Shown piece after piece: positions 34,883 through 47,581 of a stretch of DNA of 64,000 nucleotides (positions within the stretch are counted from its first letter, which is position 1; every line of letters starts with the position of its first letter). The DNA is taken from NCBI GenBank assembly GCA_963575645.1, contig OY754464.1:3782001-3846000 (forward strand), written 5' to 3'. The DNA comes from Xanthostigma xanthostigma. Taxonomy: Eukaryota; Arthropoda; Insecta; Raphidioptera; Raphidiidae. The notes below the pieces were generated by a model, which did not search any database, had not been told where the DNA came from, and saw only the letters and a list, made by a program, of their open reading frames with translations. The translations under genes and the position numbers were made by a program.

Positions 34883-35029
34883 CATCATTCGAGCCAAGTA
34901 CAGTGTCCGGATAATAAATCTCAGCAACTAGAAGGCTGGACCATCTTGGCGACGATAAACAACCTCCGTCCAAATAGTGACATCTAGATTGCATACATCT
35001 CGTCACCTCAACAGTTTGGGTGAAATATC
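34883..35029 (-). CDS. spz3: spatzle 3-like ligand, coding exon 5 (cystine knot)
   Basis: Residues 287-335, phase 1 in and phase 1 out; acceptor CTATGCAG|GA, donor GATG|GTAAAT. It contains YFTQTVEVTRCMQSRCHYLD, then GGCLSSPRWSSLLVAEIYYPD, three of the knot cysteines. An open frame continues past the donor for about ten codons, but the phase-compatible donor and next exon show the true end. The intron before it (35030-35727) carries a long palindrome. Confidence 0.92.
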
Positions 35030-35246
35030 CTGCATAGACAAAACAAAACATATTTAATTCAGAATGATTATCGAGTTGGAGTTTTAAACTCGCAATCAGA
35101 AATGAAGAGATCCAAATATGACTGTAAAAATTACCGGATATTAAATAAAATTATAGTTTACAAAAACAATAATCGAAATCGGTATAGACATACAAAAAAA
35201 AGACGGGTTGCACTCCGGGAGTGCCGGCTAAAGTGAAAACCTAGAT

Positions 35247-35540
35247 GTACTTAAACTAAATTTCGCTAGTAGCAATATAAGTTACATGCAGTGCAAAAAA
35301 TTATAAGCTATAAGCTTTGACAAAACATTAAGAGATGTCACTATGCATCCAGGTTTCGTAAAACTACACATTTATAAAATTACATGCAGCCAGTCACTGG
35401 ATGTAATTTTTTAAATTTGTAGTTTTACGAAACCTGAGTACATGGCGACATCTTATAAGGTTTTGTTAAAGCTTATAAATTTTTGCACTGCATGTAACTT
35501 ATATTGCTACCGACATCTAGCGAATTTTAGTATATGTACT
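35247..35540. repeat. Palindrome in spatzle intron 4
   Basis: Arms 35247-35385 and 35400-35540, about 85 percent alike by eye, around TGCAGCCAGTCACTGG. Right arm carries CACTGGAT, an AT hairpin and TTACGAAACCTG. Confidence 0.72.
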
Positions 35541-35727
35541 GCCGAAGCAAGTACGGTAGACCGTCTCAACAACTCGTCAGGGTCACATGACCCTGACGCG
35601 AGTTTAACAGTTTTTACCCATTACAAAAAAAGTGTACAACGCCGCTAAAGAAGTTTTCATTTCAAAATACAATCGAACATATAACCTCAACCTCCTTTTT
35701 TGTGAAGTCGGTTAAAAAAACACGAAC

Positions 35728-36149
35728 CTTCGTACGGTATTTGTACCACGTATCTCCAAATTCCTTGGTAATTCTTCGCGAACACTGGAGTGGCATATTC
35801 CACTTTAGCGGGACACGGTGTCGGTGGCCCTTCGTACCTCGGCGGTGCCGAGTTGATGACCGTCGGAGCTTCGTCACGTCTTTCGATTGGCAGATGTGCT
35901 GCCGAGTTGCCTTGGATTGGTTCGCCGTTGATCGCACGATACAACATGCACAGGACGCCGCCCTGATCGCAGAACTTGCGTGCACTTCGTGCCGTTTTGT
36001 TTCCAGAGGATACCATGGCGTCTTCCGAGGCGTTCAGGAAAGGCAAGTCCGTTGATGACACGGACTGAGGTTGTTCTGATGTAGATAGTTGAGGCGGCAC
36101 AAGTGAAATGTCACGACGGATACGATTGCCACCTCGGAAAGGTGTTATC
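35728..36149 (-). CDS. spz3: spatzle 3-like ligand, coding exon 4 (processing site, start of cystine knot)
   Basis: Residues 146-286, entering in phase 2 and leaving in phase 1; acceptor TTTTACAG|G, donor GAAG|GTTCGT. Near the start is RIRR at about 155-158, a furin-type proprotein convertase site; sequons NAS and NKT follow. The cystine-knot domain begins at Cys 258 in PTPCPAKVEY and runs through QGIWRYVVQIPYEG. The WRYVVQIPYEG wording is what I recall for Spz3-type proteins and differs from Spz5. Spatzle-family proteins are secreted precursors, cleaved to release a disulfide-linked ligand for Toll receptors. Confidence 0.9.
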
Positions 36150-36219
36150 CTGTAAAAGGATTCACGAAAATTTTTAAGATATGTTGGAGAAAATAAAAAA
36201 TGTTAGCATTTAATAAATA

Positions 36220-36575
36220 CAAGCGGTCCCGCCCTGTTTCACCCGAGTGCAAAAGAACGAATGAGGAAGGGAGGGACATGAGTACGCACATTCATCTTAG
36301 TTTACCGAGATGAATTGTTGTGTCCAAATTTCATGATGATCGGAGTTACCGTTCAAAAGTTTTTTCCGGACGGACAAATTTTGAATTACATTTTGCAACA
36401 TTTTTCAATGATGCTCCGTTCCTATTGGTCGTAGCGTGATATTATATAGCCTATAGCCTTCCTCGATAAATGGGATATCCAACAAAAAAAATGTTTCAAT
36501 TCGAACCAGTAGTTCCTGAGATTAACGCGTTCAACCAAACAAACAAACTCTTCAGCTTTATATATTAGTATAGAT
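36220..36575 (-). mobile_element. Hel-1, copy C (internally deleted)
   Basis: About 356 bp in spatzle intron 3. Both termini are recognisable (CAAG instead of CTAG at the end), but the tRNA-like middle is deleted: GTTACCGTTCAAAAG is joined directly to the segment before ACATTTTGCAACATTTTTC. It ends about 70 bp upstream of the splice acceptor of coding exon 4. Confidence 0.68.
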
Positions 36576-36706
36576 TACAGACACTTGACTTTTATTTATT
36601 TGTATAGATTCAGCCCCACTTCATTCGAGTAATGTGATCAAAAAGACAGTCGAACGCGTATTTCTTTATTTTCTAGAAGAGTAAGTAATTTTTCCCGAGT
36701 TTCACG

Positions 36707-37275
36707 TTTTGACGTGATAACGTCTTATAAATTGATGAATCACCAATCTTATAAATTGATGAAACACCGGCTGCATGCACGAAAAAGTGTAACGTTCCGC
36801 CTGACCCTGTGCGTGCTTTTCTCGAAAACGGCCCTAACGATTTGGATGAAATTTACTGAAAAGGGATTTTGGGGGGCAAAAAATCGTTTTAGCTAGGTCT
36901 CATCTCTCGAAAAAATCGTTTTCATACAAATTTTATCATTATAAAAATCAATTTTTTGACGTATGAAAATACTTAAATATTGTAAGTAAGTTTTGGAATT
37001 ATATATAAACAATGAAACAATTGTTTTCAAAATATTAGATATGACAGTTAATCTTTGAGACTTAAAATAAATACGAAAGAAAGAAAGTTAAAAAAAACAA
37101 TTATTATTATAGGTGGCGAGTAATTTTAATAAATAAAATTAACCTAAATTTGAAGCGAAAGATGCAATATCATAGATTGGAATTATTATAATTATTATAT
37201 AAATTTAGGTTATGTATTACGGAATACGTTATCACGTAAAACTATCGTCCGTAAACCGACTTTACAGACAACCAA
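36707..37275 (-). mobile_element. TIR MITE family E, copy 2
   Basis: In spatzle intron 3. Both ends are as in copy 1; the interior is longer (about 570 bp) and differs, so the family is heterogeneous inside and conserved at the ends. Confidence 0.66.
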
Positions 37276-37367
37276 TTTTTTAGCTTAAAATTCATCCGAA
37301 CGGAACTTTACCATTTCAATAAAATGTTGACGTTTTATTATATACGTAATAAAAAAAAAACTCTTAC

Positions 37368-37487
37368 GTGTTGTGGGTTTGTTGGTCAACGGCTTGTAAT
37401 TGTGCCACTTTAGGCAGCGTGTCGTCTGCTTTTAAAATCGGTAAAGTTCGACTCAAGAAACGAAGCGTTTGGTTTCTTATCAGTTCA
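37368..37487 (-). CDS. spz3: spatzle 3-like ligand, coding exon 3
   Basis: Residues 106-145, phase 2 in and phase 2 out; acceptor TGTTGCAG|T, donor AACAC|GTAAGA. It encodes ELIRNQTLRFLSRTLPIL and KVAQLQAVDQQTHN, an amphipathic helical piece of the prodomain with one N-glycosylation sequon (NQT). The exon has little support from sequence signature alone; phase, splice sites and position between two clear exons support it. Confidence 0.8.
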
Positions 37488-37619
37488 CTGCAACAAAATA
37501 AACAAAATAAAATTAATTGTAAAGTCCGTTATCAATTTCAATTTGGTATTTGAAACCAGCGTAACGTCGGTAAGTGTATTTTTTAATGTATATTAGATAT
37601 CGTGTCCATCGAGATAATT

Positions 37620-38303
37620 AATAATAAAAATCGCAGGATTGTGGACAAAAAATTTATTTATTTAGTGTACGACGTTTCGTCTATATATTTAGACTTTTTC
37701 AAGTATACAGGCTGAGTTTTAAGTTGATGCTTTTTTTTACAGCGTGTAAAAATCAAATAGACGAGCAAATATTTCAAATAGTTTTTTTATCAAAATTCAA
37801 AAATAAGAGAGAAACAGCCTTTCGAAGTTTAAATAAATATTAAATTTTCTTTAATTTTGAGGTCGGTCCTGGGGTTATATTATGTCACTATGGAAATAAG
37901 TTGTTATTATCAAGTATGTGTATTGTTCTGTTTTTGAGAGAATTGTGTGTGCCTCAATTATTTTTGATAATAATAACATATTTCCATAGTGACATAATAT
38001 AACCCCAGGACCGACCTCAAAATTAAAGAAAATTTAATAAAATTTATTAAAACTTCGAAAGGCTGTTTCTCTCTTATCTTTGAGTTTTGATAAAAAAACT
38101 ATGTGAAATATTTGCTCGTCTATTTGATTTAAAAAAAAGCATCAACTTAAAACTCACTCTGTATACAAATGTGAAAATTTAAAACAATAATTATTGTTTT
38201 AAATTTTCACATTTGTACTTGAAAAAGTCGAAATATGTAGACGAAACGTCGTACACTAAATAAATAAATTTTTGTCCGCAATCCTGCGATTTTTATTATT
38301 ATT
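37620..38303. repeat. Palindrome in spatzle intron 2, arms about 300 bp
   Basis: Left arm begins ATAAAAATCGCAGGATTG and the right arm ends with its complement; TATTATGTCACTATGGAAAT faces its complement near the centre. Each arm has GACGAAACGTCGTACAC. The right arm has an extra 50 bp insertion (38166-38215). Confidence 0.82.
38166..38215. mobile_element. 50 bp perfect palindrome inserted at TA
   Basis: CAAATGTGAAAATTTAAAAC up to its exact complement, flanked by TA at 38164-38165 and 38216-38217. The opposite arm of the host palindrome reads GTATACTTG with one TA and no insert, so this is a real insertion with TA duplication, as for Tc1/mariner. It looks like two terminal repeats joined head to head. 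Confidence 0.75.
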
Positions 38304-38644
38304 AATTCTATTTTTTAATGTCATCAACAGCTGACACTAATTTTCCCGATTTGAGATAAAAATCTGAGAGCTGGGGGATTGTAACAGGAATCAAGAAGAC
38401 ACCATATAAACAACGGTATCGTTGCGGTGGCTCAGTCTGGTTTGCGTATGTTGCTGTTACGTTCAACAGATGACGCTCAAGTTGCCGTTAAATATTTTGT
38501 ATATAGCTTGTGTTGCTCTTACGGTCAGCAGATGGCGCTCTCATTGCCGTAAAACATTTAGTATAGCGTGTGTTGCTTTAACATCCAGCATAGGACACTC
38601 GTAGATTTAAGATTTCGAGTAAACAAACATTACATTTTTTTATG

Positions 38645-38945
38645 TATACACCAAGCGGGGTGGCGTAGTGGTGAGAGCACTAGACTCGCATTCGGGAGGT
38701 ACCGGGATCGAATCCCGGCGGGGGCAGATGTGGCTGGGACTTTTTCCTACTGCCTCTTGCCGAGAAACGGTAATTATTCCTGTACCGGCCATCTTGTTGA
38801 GGTTTTCCATGGTTTCCCTCAATAATTCCAGATAAATATCGAGATTGTTCCTTATTCAAGGCCACGGCCGATTACCTCTCAAACTCTTATGCTCAAAATT
38901 TGCCTACCTTATCCTAATGTCTTAAAATTCATTCATTCGCCCATT
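38645..38945 (+). mobile_element. tRNA-derived SINE
   Basis: The head is tRNA-like (A box GTGGCGTAGTGG, B box GGATCGAATCC), followed by a core with GGTTTTCCATGGTTTCCCTC and AAGGCCACGGCCGATTACC, a wording I recall from several arthropod SINEs. Tail boundary uncertain. In spatzle intron 2. Confidence 0.72.
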
Positions 38946-39120
38946 GCTATTAATTAAGTAGAAGTTTTTTATAAAAATGTAAAAAATAACGGGAAGTGTG
39001 ATAGATGGAAAATAGTAATGGTGCGAATGGCGTCTGTTATGACATAAAGTCGAGAACGGACAGTAAACGCATTATTATTATTATTTTTTATTTATACAGA
39101 TTGAGTATAGGTATACTTAC

Positions 39121-39413
39121 AAAGGATATCTAGAGCCGAGAACATTTTGTCCCATGGGATTTCTGGGAATTGCCCCCTTATTGAGATCACCGCACAGGTT
39201 GTGAGCAGTGGCGTACGGCGATTGGTGCGAATCGACATTCATGCATTCGTAATTGACGGGCGTGTATGGCGGCGGACGTACCCGAGGCGGTTCGGCTTTC
39301 GGAGATTCAACGAACGCGTAATAACCTTCGGGCGGCTCTTCGAGATCGTTGCTCAGACCTTCCGTATTCGGAGTGAGAATCGCTTGCGTCGTCGTGTACT
39401 GCGCAACCAAAAC
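39121..39413 (-). CDS. spz3: spatzle 3-like ligand, coding exon 2
   Basis: Residues 9-105; acceptor TTTCCAG|GTT, donor CCTTT|GTAAGT, phase 0 in and phase 2 out. It carries the second half of the signal peptide (VLVAQYTTTQA), then an acidic and proline-rich prodomain (LEEPPEGYYAFVESPKAEPP, then PPPYTP). Two cysteines (YECM and NLCG) lie outside the knot domain. The reading frame fits exon 3 exactly. Confidence 0.85.
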
Positions 39414-40471
39414 CTGGAAAATGAAAACTATATAAATAAAATTTCATTTCTGATTTTTTCCGATTTTTACGAAAACAATATTTTAAGGCAGCATCAATAC
39501 CTATACATCAATTTGAATTTTAAAATAATATGAATAAACTTTTAAAGTTAAATCATATGTGGTCTCCATTCTCAAACAACATGTCGCGTCAGAGGCGCCG
39601 ATTCTGTGGATGCTTGGGCCTCGGGAGCTCCAGCATCCACAGAAAATAAATAGTGGGTGCGCGGAGCACCCTCGACCACAGTTGATATTTTATAGTAAAG
39701 CCTTGGGCGCTACGTATTTTTGTAAATATTTATTGTTTACAATTATGAAGTTACACACGTCAATGAAAAATCGAAGAAGAAGCATGATATGTGTTGTGCA
39801 TTTAGCAGATCAAGTGTAAATGTTGATATCAAATTATTAAATTGAAAAGTGACAGCTATCAGCCGATTATACACCGTTGATTTCATACGGTTTCTCTTTC
39901 ATATCTGACATTTGCAACACGTTTGCATCAATAATGTCATCAGTAGGTAGGTACTCGCGATTTTTTCCTTTAATATAATAAATTATTACGTTTTGAAGAA
40001 TTACTGTCATCCCAACGACAAATGTCTTCCTCGGAAATATACATTTTAAATGTCGAAACCTAGTATACTGACAACCAAACGCTTCGCATAGGGCGGCCAT
40101 TATTGAATATTTTGAAATGGGCTCCGCCTCCAGGTAAAATCCCAATCGGGGCATACAAAATAAGTCACACTTTTTGAACTTTCTTTACAGTAGGTGATTT
40201 GTATTATAATTTATTATAATAAAGTATTGTGTATGTAGTAACAAACTCGATTCTGCATTTCAAGTGTAAAAGGTATGCATTATTTTATTTCATGGTATTC
40301 TGAATGCAGATTATTTAATGTTTGCAAATAACAGTATTACAACACAGAATTATTATCAACCATGAGTCGAGTCTCTCCAAATAATAACGGACATTCGTGC
40401 CCACGACTTGATCTTGACTTCTTGCGTTTGGCAGCGGCGCACGCACCATTTTCGGGGAGCCATATATATTA

Positions 40472-41025
40472 CTAGCGGTCCCACCCGGTTTCACCCAGGT
40501 GCAAAAGAACGAATGGGGGAGGGAGAGACATGAGTACGCACATTTATCTTATTTTATATAGGTACTTATAGTTATAACAATTTTCAAATAAGCTATAAAT
40601 TAGATTTATTTAATTTTAATTAGTCGTAAATAAAATTAAAATAATTTTACATGTAAGCTTTAGAAGAAAGAATATAGAAAATAAAAAAAAATATATATAT
40701 TCGCCCACGACCCTTATGATATTAACAGCCGCATGCTCTACCGACAGCAACCCGGGCTTGTGAATGTACAACGCTAATATTGGTATATTTAGTTAGGGCA
40801 TTTCACCTGAATAGAAGCTTATTTTTGAGATACATTTTGCAACATTTTTCATTGATGCTCCGCTCCTATTGGTTGTAGCGCGATATTATATAGCCTATAG
40901 CCTTCCTCAATAAATGGGCTATCAAACAAAAAAATTTTTTTTCAATTTGAACCATAGCAGTTCCTGAGATTAGTGCGTTCAACCAAACAAACAAACTCTT
41001 CAGCTTTAGGTATATATTAGTATAG
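40472..41025 (-). mobile_element. Hel-1, copy D
   Basis: Ends CTAG at 40472-40475 and TCTATACTAATATATACC at the other side. The tRNA-like segment (about 40700-40757) is strongly decayed, and the stretch before it is shortened. Confidence 0.68.
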
Positions 41026-41415
41026 ACAGACTTTTTGATCACCAGGCACCCGTGAACATTTTAAACTACACAAATAAAAATCCTTGTCGATTAATAAGAC
41101 CACTATATGAATATTTTAATACATTTTATACTGATAATATATTAAAGTGGTAAAGTTTGTAAGTTTGGATGTACGAGGTAATCATAGAAACTACTCTTCC
41201 GATTTCAAATTTTTTTTCACCAATATTTAGAATGGACTTTCAGGATGGACATAGACTATATATTATCGCGTTAAAATAAAAGCCCTTTCGTAGAGACCAA
41301 TTTTGCAACGCATCGACTAAAAATCGTTGGCAATCTACAAATTCGGGTGAAGTAGGACCGCGGGGCCGCGAGTTTAAAAATAAGAGTCAAATAGCCTATT
41401 CTAATTTGTGTCCTA

Positions 41416-42046
41416 TCTTTATATATAAAAATTACGTGTCACATGTTTGTCCGCGATGAACTCCTAAACTACTGAACCGATTTTAAATTTGATTTGCACA
41501 CCGTGTGCAATTCGACCCAACTTGAAAGATAGGATAGCTTACATTTCAATTTATAGTCGCAATATTATTTTATTGCAAATTATTTGTCTATTCCATGACA
41601 GTCATAATTATCTGTTAGCTCCAGGATTGAGTGAATATTCAATAGATGGCGCAACGAACTTAACAACCATATAAGATGGCGATACCTGTTGACTGGATTG
41701 AGTGAATATTCAATAGATGGCGCAACGAACTTAACAACCATATATCTAGATCGAGGATGTAAAAAAACTGAATATCGTTTAAAACAAATGCTTTTTTTTC
41801 GAGCACGACGGCGCAGCCGGAGTGCTCGAAATAGAGCAAGTGTTTTAAAGACCAGTTATCCACGAATACTTTACGCTATTTTTTTTTCGAGCACGACGGC
41901 GCAGCCGGAGTGCTCGGCATACACACATATACGCCTATGTATATTTTAAAATAGCTAGCAATTAATAAAATAGATAGATAGATGTTCCAATTAAATTGTT
42001 TTATTATTTCACTTTATATGTAGCGAAGCACGTACAGGGCCGCTAG
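41416..42046 (+). mobile_element. Helitron-like Hel-4
   Basis: Starts A|TCTTTATATATAAAAATT and ends GGGCCGCTAG|T. Carries a direct duplication of a 47 bp unit (GATTGAGTGAATATTCAATA, at 41627 and 41697) and two copies of the hairpin unit CGAGCACGACGGCGCAGCCG (41799 and 41888). Its 3' end equals the inner 3' end in Hel-3 copy 1. Non-coding. Confidence 0.6.
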
Positions 42047-42529
42047 TATATATATAAAATAGTTTCCGTGCTAGAACTGACACCCTGTATATTTCTAAAA
42101 TAATGCATTCGAAACATTATAATATGTTCGAAGATAGTTAAATTAACAGACCGTAAATTTAACTCGTTCTGTGCCAAATTACTTCTAATTTGGGATCATT
42201 AACATTTTATCCGGAACCGAAATTATGTTCACGGCAATATATTTTATTTTCACATATTATAACGTTTGTTTGATTTCGTGTTACCCGACTGCGGCGAAGC
42301 CAAAAGAAGGGTTATGAGTTTAGCAGTCCATATATGCGTTTGTATTTACGGATGTTCCACTGTAGCGCCTAAACTATTCATCCGATTTTGATAAATAAGG
42401 TGTCAATAGATTCGTTATTATGGCCCGGGTAACATACGCTACAATTATTTTTGAATTTTGGTCCCAGAGGGGAGCAAATTGAAAACAAATAAAAATAAGT
42501 TGAAAAAAAAAATTTAAATAAAAAATAAG

Positions 42530-42800
42530 TTTAAAAACTATAAATATCCGACTACACCGAAAAGTATGAAACAAGAAAATATTCTCATCTGGGGATAACT
42601 GTGGTCGTATGCCATCTCATATATAGGTATGAGGCCCCTCTAGATGTATATAGCGTTATGCACTTTGCCCTATGGATCTTATGGTTGTTTACTACTGTTA
42701 AAATGTAATGTTTTGTTAGGGTAGGTGGCATATGACCACGGCTATCCTCAAATGAGAATATTTTCTTGTTTTACACTTTTTAGTAGTCGGGTTTTAGTTT
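42530..42800. repeat. Inverted repeat, arms about 80 bp
   Basis: AACAAGAAAATATTCTCATC at 42570 is mirrored by ATGAGAATATTTTCTTGTTT at 42752, with CATATGACCACGG/CTGTGGTCGTATG nearer the middle. Non-coding. Confidence 0.6.
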
Positions 42801-44004
42801 TTGAACTTATTTTTTATTACACGATAATACATATTACTTATATAAAAAAAATCAGTCAAGTAAGTGTACCAACACAGTTTGTGTATACATCAGAAGGTTC
42901 CGTACTTGTAGCCAATTTTGAAGAAACTTCGTTTTATTATTAGTTGTAATCGAAAATACATATATTTTTGATTGAAAATATTTTTTTCTAATTGGTAAAT
43001 ACCGCACTAAAAATGTATTTTATACACATTTTTCAAAATAGACAGCATCCGGGCGAAGCCAGAGCGACTTGTCTGATACATAGCCTATAACATATGCTAG
43101 AATGCATATAATATGTATTAAAAATTTCATTGAAATCCATTCAGTCGTTTAAAAGTACGTCAGAGGTTGCACACGTTGCTGTCCTAGCCATGCATTGAAA
43201 TCACTGCAATGCAATGTCAGCAAATACACAAGTTTGTCGGGAATAATCTCACAGGCAGTCATCTCAAATATATATAGCTAAGCACCATACAACATCTTAT
43301 GAAAAACCTCCAATCTATGCGGGGTCTTATCTTTTTAATAATTTGTCATGGCATATAAGCCAAAGTTCAAATATTAGACAATTTGAAATTGAGCTCAAAA
43401 AGTACCTCACTACAAATTGTTTTTATAGTAGAAATATTTAAATTGTTAGCTTTTAATTTGACTATTCACATCTATATACTTAGTATAGCTAGGCGAAATA
43501 TTGTTATTATTATTATTGTTAACATATATATTTAATTTTAAAAAGCACGCTAATATTTCGTATACCTAATATAGGTAATTTTTAACATAGACTGTCATCT
43601 GTCACGGTCCGCGATCACACGCGCTATAACCGCGGTCTGACGTTACAATGAACAAAACAATATATAACCAGTTTGTCACGTGTGCCGTTTGTCATCTATA
43701 TGATCTATCTAATGCCATTGTTAAAAGCGCGCACATGCCATGGTTGCTTCGAACTGTGTCATCGGAGTGACATTAATAGATAAGTATAGCCGGAGTCACG
43801 TATACGTTGTCATAAAAGCATTCAAAACGTTTGTCTTACTTTCACGTTTGTCACTTGTCTTTTGATTCCGTGGAATTTTAACGAGTTTTGATGCAGTTAT
43901 AAAAAAAAATCATGAGTTTTTAACTGAAGTAATAAAATCCATAATACATAATCTATATCAGCTGTTGCAGGAAGTAGATGTCAATTTTGTTTTTCGAGTG
44001 TATA

Positions 44005-44730
44005 TGTTACGGTCTATACCCGAATTTGGTCAATGACCGAAATAAATGCGTAAAACTAGTTTTGACCAACGAATATTTACCAAACCCGAAATCTTACATT
44101 TAAACGGGTATTGAGTGTTATAAAATGAGCAAAACTAGTTTTGCGCATTTTCAATTGGTCAAAACTAGTTCTGTCCATTTCTGAACGAACAATACAATAT
44201 AGTACCTATGACATCATTTTTTAATTAACTTTTCCACATCAACGATAAAAGTGATTTATTCTTCTGTATTGTGTAGCTGACAGTTGTTTTAATTCAGCTT
44301 TCAACAAATTTGCTTTCTTAACCTCACTTAGTGTAGTAAGGTAATTATGTTTCGTCATAAAATTATGTTTCAGAAGCCTCCAATAGCCGAACTAATTGAG
44401 ACTCATATTCACCTTGCATTTTTATTTAATTATTACACTGAATATCCCAACATTATATTAATTATAACATTCAAGAGAACAATTCAGTAGGTAAACAAGA
44501 ACATAACCCTACTTTTATTCAGGGTTCGGACGTTGATTGAATGAAACAAGCAGAACTAGTATTGTTCGTTCAGAAATAGATAGAACTAGTTTTGTCCAAC
44601 TGAAAATGCGCAAAACTAGTAATTATATTGCTCATAAGATTTCGGGTTTGGGCAACATTCGTTGATCAAAACTGGTTTTGCGCATTTATTTCGGTCATTG
44701 ACAGAATTCGGGTATAGACCGTAATATATA
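44005..44730. mobile_element. Long-TIR element with repeated ACTAGT motifs
   Basis: About 725 bp; arms of roughly 190 bp starting TTACGGTCTATACCCGAAT and ending with the complement. The arms carry several AAAACTAGTTTTG palindromes spaced 40-70 bp apart, and GACCGAAATAAATGCG. The middle (about 44210-44540) is unrelated AT-rich sequence without coding potential. Confidence 0.72.
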
Positions 44731-45390
44731 TAACACTTTTATGCTAACATTTTGACACAAACTACAAAAAAATTGAAGCAAGCTCGAATGCGTAAAAATG
44801 ACTAACTAAAAGCGAGAAAACAAAGATTAATTACCTATTTAAAAAAATAAGAAATCCAACTGCCCAAAAATGAAAATAATATAAGAGTCTGGAGCTGGTA
44901 CAGGACTTCCGTAGAGGCAGTATATGGAAAAAAATCATAGCCACACCTACACAACCGGGAATAGACCCATAGTGTCTTTCGAATATGAATCATAGTTCTC
45001 TCATCACTATAGTTCACTTACTCGGTCCACAGAAATATATAGTTGTGGGGCTAAAAAGAGTTTTAGGTAATTAGGTAGACAAATCTATTAAAATCAATAT
45101 TGTTTAAGCAAAGTCGTTGTCCGTTGACAAAAACGGAATCTATGACCTTAATTAACATTATACATATTACGTGATTTAGTAATTACGTATTTATTTGTCA
45201 CATGCAAATGTCGTGTACAACGTAGAACGGCTGGCGAGGCCCTGCACTTAAGGTAGTGGCAGAGCACCTCGCCATACCGGTGTTCCCGTTAACAGGTGCC
45301 ACGCTCTCTAACTGTACACTCTGATGGATCCTTTCTCTATCGACTGCGTCAAAAACAACGAACCTCCAACCCTGCCTGCGTCGTCAACAA

Positions 45391-45993
45391 AAATGAAGAG
45401 TTTGTTTGTTTGTTTGAACGCGCTAATCTCAGGAACTACTGGTTCAAATTGAAAAAAAAATTTTTTGTTGGATAGCCCATTTATCGAGGAAGGCTATAGG
45501 ATATATAAAATCAGGCTACGACCATTAGGAGCGGAGTATTAATGAAAAATGTTGCAAAATGTATCTCAAAAATAAGCTTCTATTCAGGTGAAATGCACTA
45601 ACTAAATATACTCATATTAGCATTGTCAGAATACAGCGTCGGTTAGCTCAATCGGTAGAGCACACGACTGTTAATATCAGGGACCAGGGTCGTGGGTTCG
45701 AACCCTACGTTGGGCGAATATATTTTTATTTTTTTTTATTTTCTACATTGCTTTCATTTAAATTACATTTAAATTTTTTTAATTTTATTTAATTAATTAA
45801 AAAAAATACTTATTAGTTAAAAAAAGTATAAATACTGCTTTTTATCGACAAAAGCTTTTGAACGGTAACTCCGATCATCATGAAATTTGGACACAACATT
45901 CATCTCGGTAAACTAAGATGAATGTGTGTACTCATGTTCCTCCCTTCCCCATTCGTTCTTTTACACCCGGGTGAAACAGGACGGGACCGCTAG
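45391..45993 (+). mobile_element. Hel-1, copy E
   Basis: Plus orientation; the first about 20 bp are missing and the 3' end ACACCCGGGTG...CCGCTAG|T is complete. The tRNA-like segment is at 45636-45716, with A box TTAGCTCAATCGG and B box GGTTCGAACCC. Confidence 0.7.
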
Positions 45994-47155
45994 TATCAAA
46001 TATATAAAAAAACTCGGATCGCAGTGCGAAACCCTGTCGAGAAATATAGTGTATTTGCTTACACTGGCAGTGTGGCTTTATTATGTGAACTTAACCCTTT
46101 TGTTTTTGGACCAAATACAAATTTTAATCCCTTAATGCATCCCTTAAAATAATATTTTTTTCTTCATTTCAATATTACTATCAATTTAGCAAATTAAATT
46201 CACCCTTCAGTCTTCACTAAGTAAATCTATAATATGTACAAACTATACAAACTAACGTTTTCCTAAAATTTTGAAGTCCGGTCCTACCGGGCCGATTTAA
46301 AAAAAAAATTGGCAGCACATTTTTATTTTTACTAATGGGTTAAATTTCAATTTTGAAACGATTCGGAGAATTTTTTCGGTATTTTTGGGCCCAAAAATAT
46401 TTTTCAACCCCTAAAACCTACCCTTAAACTGGCCCGATTGGGCCCATTTTAAATAGGCTTCGTGCGGTGATGAATCGGGGTGCTGTACGGAGAGACAAGA
46501 CTGTAATAGGAAGGAGCCGAAGGTTTTACTACTGTTGTTGTTGCCGAAGAATTCCATCTCAATTTTGTTTTCTTTTCAAAATGGAAGTATTCAGTTGCAC
46601 CTCGTATGCGGAATATGGAATTAATACAGAAACTAGTATTACAACGACGTGTTTGACGTTAGATTAAAATAGGTACAGTTGAATGAAATCGCTATTACAG
46701 TCAAATTAGGAGTGATTTTATACCTTAGACCTAGCTACACGGTATACACGGTAAATCTAATTAAGGTTTATTCCTATAGTTCTTTTATGTGTAAACGTAT
46801 TAACTGACAACCCCTTCCCTCAAAATGTTTGCTATAGATGTGAGTTGCAGAAGTGACGCAAATCCTCACAGTCACTTACATTAAAACCCCGCGCTTATAT
46901 CGTGCGTCTCAACCATATAGTCCGGGAGGTGGTGTCAAAATTTATTAGTGATTTATCTCCCACTCAAATGTAATTGATTGAAGAGTTTAACTATTACTCT
47001 GTTCAAAATCGAAAGTCAGTCAGCGCGACCGCGGTGGGTGTGGGCGTGGGAGGCTGTGAAACTCATCGGAAAAACTATGAAAAAAAGTGATAAATCTGCT
47101 GATGAAAATTTGTTAGATTGTAAATAATTGATGATTAAACGTGAAAATACTCTTC

Positions 47156-47581
47156 AATGGCAAAGATTGCATTTTTTCTTACCAAAATTCAATTAAGGTT
47201 CCTAAATATGTTTATGCAGAAGTTGTGTTTTTATTAACCGATTTTGACTTTATAATTTGTTGATTTAACTAATTCATAAATAAAGTTACAGAATTACTGC
47301 TATGGTTTTGAAAATGCTCCGGCTAAAACATGTGCAAGACATTCTTCAATTTGGAGATGTTTATATTTATATGCGATCTATGCACAATGTTTTAAAAATA
47401 TCCGGCGCTTAGGATTCGAAGCTAAGTCCGTCCGGTACTAGGTGCCAATGGCAAAGATTGCATTTTTTTTACCAAAATTCAATTAAGGTTCCTAAATATG
47501 TTTATGCAGAAGTTGTGTTTTTATTAACCGATTTTGACTTTATAATTTGTTGACTTAACTAATTCATAAATAAAGTTACAT
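47156..47581 (+). repeat. 135 bp direct repeats around a 158 bp middle
   Basis: Copies 47156-47291 and 47448-47581 both start CAATGGCAAAGATTGC and end AATAAAGTTACA, about 97 percent alike. Both end in AATAAA-like sequence, as the 3' ends of a short retroposon would, or it is a plain tandem duplication. Confidence 0.65.

Noticed and set aside
46467-46667. 66-residue frame with cysteine cluster
   Set aside because: No splice partners, no family resemblance; likely chance.
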